A DNA stretch of 64,000 bases, taken from NCBI RefSeq assembly GCF_017310645.1, contig NZ_JAFLRH010000002.1, positions 124,001-188,000 on the forward strand. Reading direction: 5' to 3'. The stretch is from Paradesulfitobacterium ferrireducens (lineage in GTDB: Bacteria > Bacillota > Desulfitobacteriia > Desulfitobacteriales > Desulfitobacteriaceae). Every line of letters begins with the position of its first letter. Within the stretch, counting starts at the first letter, position 1. Both the position numbers and the translations under genes were made by a program. The notes under the pieces are model-generated. The model searched no databases. It was not told the origin of the DNA and saw nothing but the letters and a program-made list of their open reading frames with translations. This document shows, one piece after another, positions 63,105 through 64,000 of this stretch.

Positions 63105-64000
63105 ATGAACCACAACACAGGCGTTCAAAAAAGACTGGCAGCTGGAGGGAACATAACTGCCGGGTCCAATTCTATGCTTTATAGCTGGCTGATTCTCATT
63201 CTTGCTACCGGAGTGCAGGCCTCAATCGCTTTCGTCTCACTGGGAATCGGATCTTTGGCTCCTTTTATCGAGTCAGGGCTGGGGCTCAATAAATCTCAAG
63301 TTGGTTTTATTGGCGGTGCCGTTAATGTTGGCATGACTCTTACGGCTTTGCTTGCCGGGCGGTTCGTTGACAGCCGCGGGGAAAAAATCGTCCTTTTAAT
63401 TGGCGGACTATTTACCGGTGCTGGAATTATGCTGGCTTCCCTTTCCAACACTTTTCCGGTGCTGCTGCTGCTTCTGTTTTTTACGGGGCTATGGGCAGCT
63501 TCAGCAACTCCGGCGGGAAGCAAAGCGATAATGAGTTGGTTTCCCCCGTCTAAACTGGGCTTCGCTTTTAGTGTCAGGCAGACCGGCGTTCCTTTGGGCG
63601 GATTATTTTCAGCCTTGGTTTTACCCCATCTGGCCCTGGCGTTTGGCTGGAAGGCGGGCATGGCTGTCATGGGGGTTGTGCCTATCTGCGGGGCGCTTCT
63701 ATTTCAATTATTATACAAAACGTCTCCCCGTTCCAAGGCGGCATCGGATAATCCCCATAAAGCCCAGTTAAACTTCAGATGGATCATTCGTAATTTCAAT
63801 ATTTGGCTTGTAAGTCTTACAGCAGTCACCTTCATGGGGGCTCAATTTATTGTGATTGCTTATTTAGTTCTTTTTCTGCATGACCAAATCGGGTTTTCGA
63901 TCGCGCTGGCCAGTATTTTTCTTGTAATAAGCCAGTGCGGGGGAATTATCGGAAGAATTTTTTGGGGATTTGTCAGTGATACCATATTTAGAGGAAAGCG
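63105..64000 (+). CDS. MFS transporter, 3' end outside window
   Basis: Open frame from ATG 63105 (GGAGGA 4 bases before) to the window edge, 298 codons without stop. Hydrophobic helices from about residue 27 (WLILILATGVQASIAFVSLG), GGAVNVGMTLTALLAGRFVDSRGEK is the MFS helix 2-3 motif, and TPAGSKAIMSWFPPSKLGFAFSVRQTGVPLGG fits helices 4-5 of nitrate/oxalate-type or cyanate-type carriers. At least seven to nine helices are present; the rest is missing. Substrate unknown. Confidence 0.85.
   Translation, partial: MNHNTGVQKRLAAGGNITAGSNSMLYSWLILILATGVQASIAFVSLGIGSLAPFIESGLGLNKSQVGFIGGAVNVGMTLTALLAGRFVDSRGEKIVLLIGGLFTGAGIMLASLSNTFPVLLLLLFFTGLWAASATPAGSKAIMSWFPPSKLGFAFSVRQTGVPLGGLFSALVLPHLALAFGWKAGMAVMGVVPICGALLFQLLYKTSPRSKAASDNPHKAQLNFRWIIRNFNIWLVSLTAVTFMGAQFIVIAYLVLFLHDQIGFSIALASIFLVISQCGGIIGRIFWGFVSDTIFRGK

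Noticed and set aside
1-64000. CRISPR arrays, tRNA or rRNA genes
   Set aside because: No regularly spaced repeats, cloverleaf-like sequences or rRNA signatures were seen on reading through the window.

Overview
The window looks like part of the chromosome of an anaerobic Gram-positive bacterium of the class Clostridia, most likely a Desulfitobacterium/Desulfosporosinus-type organism. This is inferred from strong AAGGAGG ribosome-binding sites, frequent GTG and TTG starts, RocR- and PucR-type regulators, non-pyrrolysine MttB-family methyltransferases, UbiD/UbiX and several molybdenum hydroxylases. Nearly everything is coded on the plus strand. No rRNA, tRNA or CRISPR array was found.

Region 1 (1-17 kb): histidine-type catabolism. 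Urocanate hydratase, glutamate formimidoyltransferase and imidazolonepropionase lie at the left edge. A RocR-like sigma-54 activator and a RarD-type permease follow. Next comes an operon behind a consensus -24/-12 promoter (8357-8372): MttB-like methyltransferase, histidine ammonia-lyase family enzyme, second MttB-like methyltransferase, and a three-subunit molybdenum hydroxylase. It ends in a 21-bp-stem hairpin that overlaps the last stop codon. The combination suggests use of a methylated histidine derivative (hercynine- or ergothioneine-like); this is inference.

Region 2 (17-31.3 kb): a UbiD decarboxylase, an acyl-CoA dehydrogenase, a MenB/BadI-like ring-cleavage hydratase, a two-gene acetone/acetophenone-carboxylase-like enzyme whose second subunit carries a fused zinc-ribbon domain, a CoA ligase, a thioesterase, a TetR regulator and UbiX. 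Gene remnants are scattered through it: a ubiX stub, a transposase 3' half, a ubiD 3' end, a CoA-ligase fragment and a ubiX copy with an internal deletion. The DNA here is visibly more A/T-rich and appears to be a decaying, probably acquired segment.

Region 3 (31.4-41.6 kb): a second sigma-54 activator with a consensus sigma-54 promoter and two palindromic upstream sites drives CoA ligase, thiolase and 3-hydroxyacyl-CoA dehydrogenase. A second molybdenum hydroxylase follows, and then a 167-bp remnant of another hbd 3' end.

Region 4 (41.7-53.2 kb): a GAF-PucR regulator, a PaaK-like CoA ligase and five genes whose order and sizes match acetophenone carboxylase (apcABCDE).

Region 5 (53.5-64 kb): a third molybdenum hydroxylase whose FAD subunit has the four-cysteine loop of 4-hydroxybenzoyl-CoA reductase (C122/C138/C146/C155), then an MFS transporter, acyl-CoA dehydrogenase, CoA ligase, a convergent PucR regulator and an MFS gene cut by the window edge.

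Overall the window is a catabolic island for anaerobic use of aromatic, ketonic and N-heterocyclic acids. Substrates are activated by CoA ligation, ATP-dependent carboxylation or UbiD (de)carboxylation, reduced or hydroxylated by Mo enzymes, and finished by beta-oxidation enzymes. The exact substrates cannot be read from sequence.
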